NCBI RefSeq assembly: GCF_002860285.1
Contig: NZ_PGVF01000003.1
Coordinates: 124,001-188,000 of the forward strand
DNA: 64,000 nt
Direction of reading: 5' to 3'
Source: Bacillus sp. M6-12
Lineage (GTDB): Bacteria; Bacillota; Bacilli; Bacillales; DSM-1321
The position numbers and the translations under genes were made by a program. The number at the start of each line of letters is the position of its first letter. The first letter of the stretch is position 1. The notes beneath the pieces are model-generated. The model worked only from the letters and a program-made list of their open reading frames with translations, was not told the origin of the DNA and made no database searches. This document shows, in pieces, positions 62,459-64,000 of this stretch.

Positions 62459-63613
62459 TTATAACCCAATTTCCTTTGCCACAATTTCTTTCATAACTTC
62501 ATCAGTTCCGGCACCAATCCTATTCAATCTTGAATCGCGCCATATTCTTTGTATAGGATGCTCCCAGTCGGCAGCGTCTTCCCCGATCAGCTCTAACACT
62601 TGGCCGGCAATGGTGTGCGCGGATTGTGCAGTCGTTAATTTAACCATCGAAATTTCCTTGCTCGGAACCTCCCCATTTGCATATCGGTATGCTATTGAAT
62701 AGACCATTTCCCTGCAAACTTCAATTTCAGATGCTATCTCCATTAGCTGGCCGATTTTCGTGTGATCACTTTTAAAACCATTTTTATAAATATATTCTTT
62801 TGCATGTGAACAGCAATAGTCCATCAAACCGATAGCTGCACCGGAAGCTATCATTCTCTCACTTTGAAGCTGCCACATTAACTGGTAAAAACCCTTACCC
62901 TCTTCACCAAGCAAATTTTCGTTCGGCACGCGTACATTATCAAAAATAAGTTCAGCCGTATCCGACGAACGCATCCCGACTTTATCCAATTTGCGGCTTA
63001 TGGAAAATCCAGGGCGATTCGTTTCAACTAAAAATAAACTAATCCCTTTGTATCCCGGAGCATCCGATGTTCTGGTGACCAAGGTGACAAAATCAGCCCG
63101 TGGCCCATTGGTAATATACATTTTCGTTCCGTTAATCACCCATTCATCACCATCACGTACAGCCCTGGTTTGTATCGAGGAAACATCTGATCCATGATTG
63201 GGCTCAGAAATCCCCAATGATGCAAGTTTTTTCCCTTTTATTGAAGGGGTCAGGAACTTTTCATGGTGATAAACTGTTCCAAATTTATAGATAGGCGGGG
63301 TCGCCATATCCGTTTGGACAGCTATTGCCATCGGAAAGCCGCCAGCACCGCATTTATTGAGTTCTTCAGCAAAAATAATCACCTTGAAATAATCTGCTTC
63401 CTGACCGCCCAGTTCCTTTGGATAACGCAAACCGAGCAGCCCAAGCTCACCCATTCTTTCTAACAGTTCTAACGGGAACTCACCCGCTTCTTCCCATTCA
63501 TTTATAAACGGGGCTACCTCTTCTTGTATAAAAGAGCGGACGAACATGCGAAATTCCCTATGCTCTTCTTGGAAATACGGATCCGTAACCATGTGCGCGA
63601 CTCCATTTTTCAT
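62459..63613 (-). CDS. acyl-CoA dehydrogenase
   Basis: A 384-residue acyl-CoA dehydrogenase with LGISEPNHGSDVSSIQTRA, GDEWVINGTKMYITNGPRAD, and the catalytic region RIWRDSRLNRIGAGTDEVMK. In the last segment GAGTDE contains the Gly-Thr-Asp-Glu form of the base motif used by isovaleryl- and citronellyl-type enzymes. It starts at an ATG overlapping the upstream stop (TAATG), with GGAGGTG before it. It would oxidise a branched or terpenoid CoA ester. Confidence 0.9.
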   Translation of the reverse strand: MKNGVAHMVTDPYFQEEHREFRMFVRSFIQEEVAPFINEWEEAGEFPLELLERMGELGLLGLRYPKELGGQEADYFKVIIFAEELNKCGAGGFPMAIAVQTDMATPPIYKFGTVYHHEKFLTPSIKGKKLASLGISEPNHGSDVSSIQTRAVRDGDEWVINGTKMYITNGPRADFVTLVTRTSDAPGYKGISLFLVETNRPGFSISRKLDKVGMRSSDTAELIFDNVRVPNENLLGEEGKGFYQLMWQLQSERMIASGAAIGLMDYCCSHAKEYIYKNGFKSDHTKIGQLMEIASEIEVCREMVYSIAYRYANGEVPSKEISMVKLTTAQSAHTIAGQVLELIGEDAADWEHPIQRIWRDSRLNRIGAGTDEVMKEIVAKEIGL

Positions 63614-63960
63614 TACGGGCTCACCTCCGATGGCAGGATGCGATCATCTATTTCTATTTCCATGCGCAGTAAATTAGACCCAAAGCATTTTCCCAGATTA
63701 TCCAGACGTATGGAGGAAGACCCTCCGCCATTTAATGCTTTCTGGCAAATAAAATTTAATGCAAGAATATTAGGCACTTCATAACGGACGACGCTGCCTT
63801 CAACAAGTCCCTCGAAATGCTGTTTAACTTTTTCCGTTGTGATTTGCTGGATAAATGTTTGATAAATGGCGTCTGTCGGAGCAAAAAGACCGATATTAAC
63901 CATATTCCCTTTATCTCCTGACCGGGCCTGGGCAACCTCTCTTAATAAAACTTTAGGCAT
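63613..63960 (-). CDS. AtuA C-terminal-domain-like protein
   Basis: A 115-residue protein matching the small C-terminal domain of AtuA-type proteins: REVAQARSGDKGNMVNIGLF, then GGGSSSIRLDNLGKCFGSNL. AtuA is needed for growth on acyclic terpenes such as citronellol, with unknown biochemistry. Here the domain is a separate gene translationally coupled to the next (TAATG) and overlapping the end of the gene before it. This is the best clue that the operon handles a terpenoid or related branched acid. Confidence 0.85.
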   Translation of the reverse strand: MPKVLLREVAQARSGDKGNMVNIGLFAPTDAIYQTFIQQITTEKVKQHFEGLVEGSVVRYEVPNILALNFICQKALNGGGSSSIRLDNLGKCFGSNLLRMEIEIDDRILPSEVSP

Positions 63961-64000
63961 AGGCGCTCACCTCAAATAGTTCGACTTTAATTTGTTTTTC
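63953..64000 (-). CDS. C-terminal end of an upstream gene, partial
   Basis: The frame that runs in from the window edge reads EKQIKVELFEVSAYA and stops at a TAA (63953-63955), eight bases inside the AtuA-C-like gene. By position it is probably the N-terminal AtuA/DUF1446 partner, but only fifteen residues are visible, so the identity is inferred. Confidence 0.4.
   Translation of the reverse strand, partial: EKQIKVELFEVSAYA

Noticed and set aside
1..64000. CRISPR arrays, tRNA or rRNA genes and prophage blocks
   Set aside because: No regularly spaced direct repeats, cloverleaf-type sequences with CCA or rRNA blocks, and no run of phage structural genes were seen on either strand; very short or unusual cases could be missed by eye.

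Overview
The window looks like a chromosomal segment of a spore-forming, low-GC member of the Bacillaceae. Supporting signs are strong GGAGG-type ribosome binding sites, many TTG and GTG starts, a Spo0E-like phosphatase, a CwlC-like sporulation amidase, an Fbp-like peptide, SLH and YkvA/DUF1232 proteins, and a GC-rich dispersed repeat that I recall as common in Bacillaceae. The species cannot be fixed from the sequence alone.

Positions 1-18.6 kb form a catabolic island for aromatic and acyl-CoA compounds. It holds a plant-MES-like esterase, two IclR regulators, an MFS carrier, gentisate 1,2-dioxygenase with a fumarylacetoacetate-hydrolase-family partner, an acyl-CoA dehydrogenase / thioesterase / CoA ligase operon, a thiolase / enoyl-CoA hydratase / 3-hydroxyacyl-CoA dehydrogenase operon, a GAF-PucR regulator, a decayed DUF3237 gene and an aromatic-acid-type MFS symporter. 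My reading is that an aryl or acyl acid is activated to a CoA thioester, shortened by beta-oxidation, released by the thioesterase and passed to gentisate ring cleavage. No ring hydroxylase or maleylpyruvate isomerase is in view.

Positions 18.9-28.2 kb are mostly small single genes mixed with decayed ones: an ISL3-like transposase remnant, a beta-phosphoglucomutase, a FixH/YtkA-like fragment and a PAS histidine kinase. Intact genes here encode DUF4931, YkvA, two hydrolases, a GNAT enzyme and a glutathionyl-hydroquinone-reductase-like protein.

Positions 28.2-36.7 kb are one minus-strand operon for a sugar or sugar acid. It has an ABC importer without its own ATPase, a TIM-barrel isomerase/epimerase, a HUMPS-family decarboxylase, two SDRs, an Ldh2-type oxidoreductase and a D-2-hydroxyacid dehydrogenase.

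Positions 37-48.5 kb contain small membrane and hypothetical genes, a SulP transporter, a serine-recombinase-fold protein that has lost its catalytic residues, a DHA2 efflux pump and several pseudogenes. The most striking is a broken second UMP kinase (pyrH) preceded by a U-rich leader reading frame that runs through a terminator. This has the same layout as the UTP-sensing pyrBI attenuator of enteric bacteria.

Positions 48.7-54.2 kb carry envelope genes: CwlC-like amidase, secreted TIM-barrel protein, processive GT2 synthase and a TagA/WecG transferase. From 54.8 kb to the end come a quinone-oxidoreductase-like enzyme, a V4R-STAS sensor, a second copy of the dispersed repeat, and another acyl-CoA operon: two CoA ligases, two acyl-CoA dehydrogenases, an AtuA-C-like protein and the end of an upstream gene. 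This last operon probably serves a terpenoid or branched-acid route. Both catabolic ends of the window therefore deal with CoA-activated organic acids.
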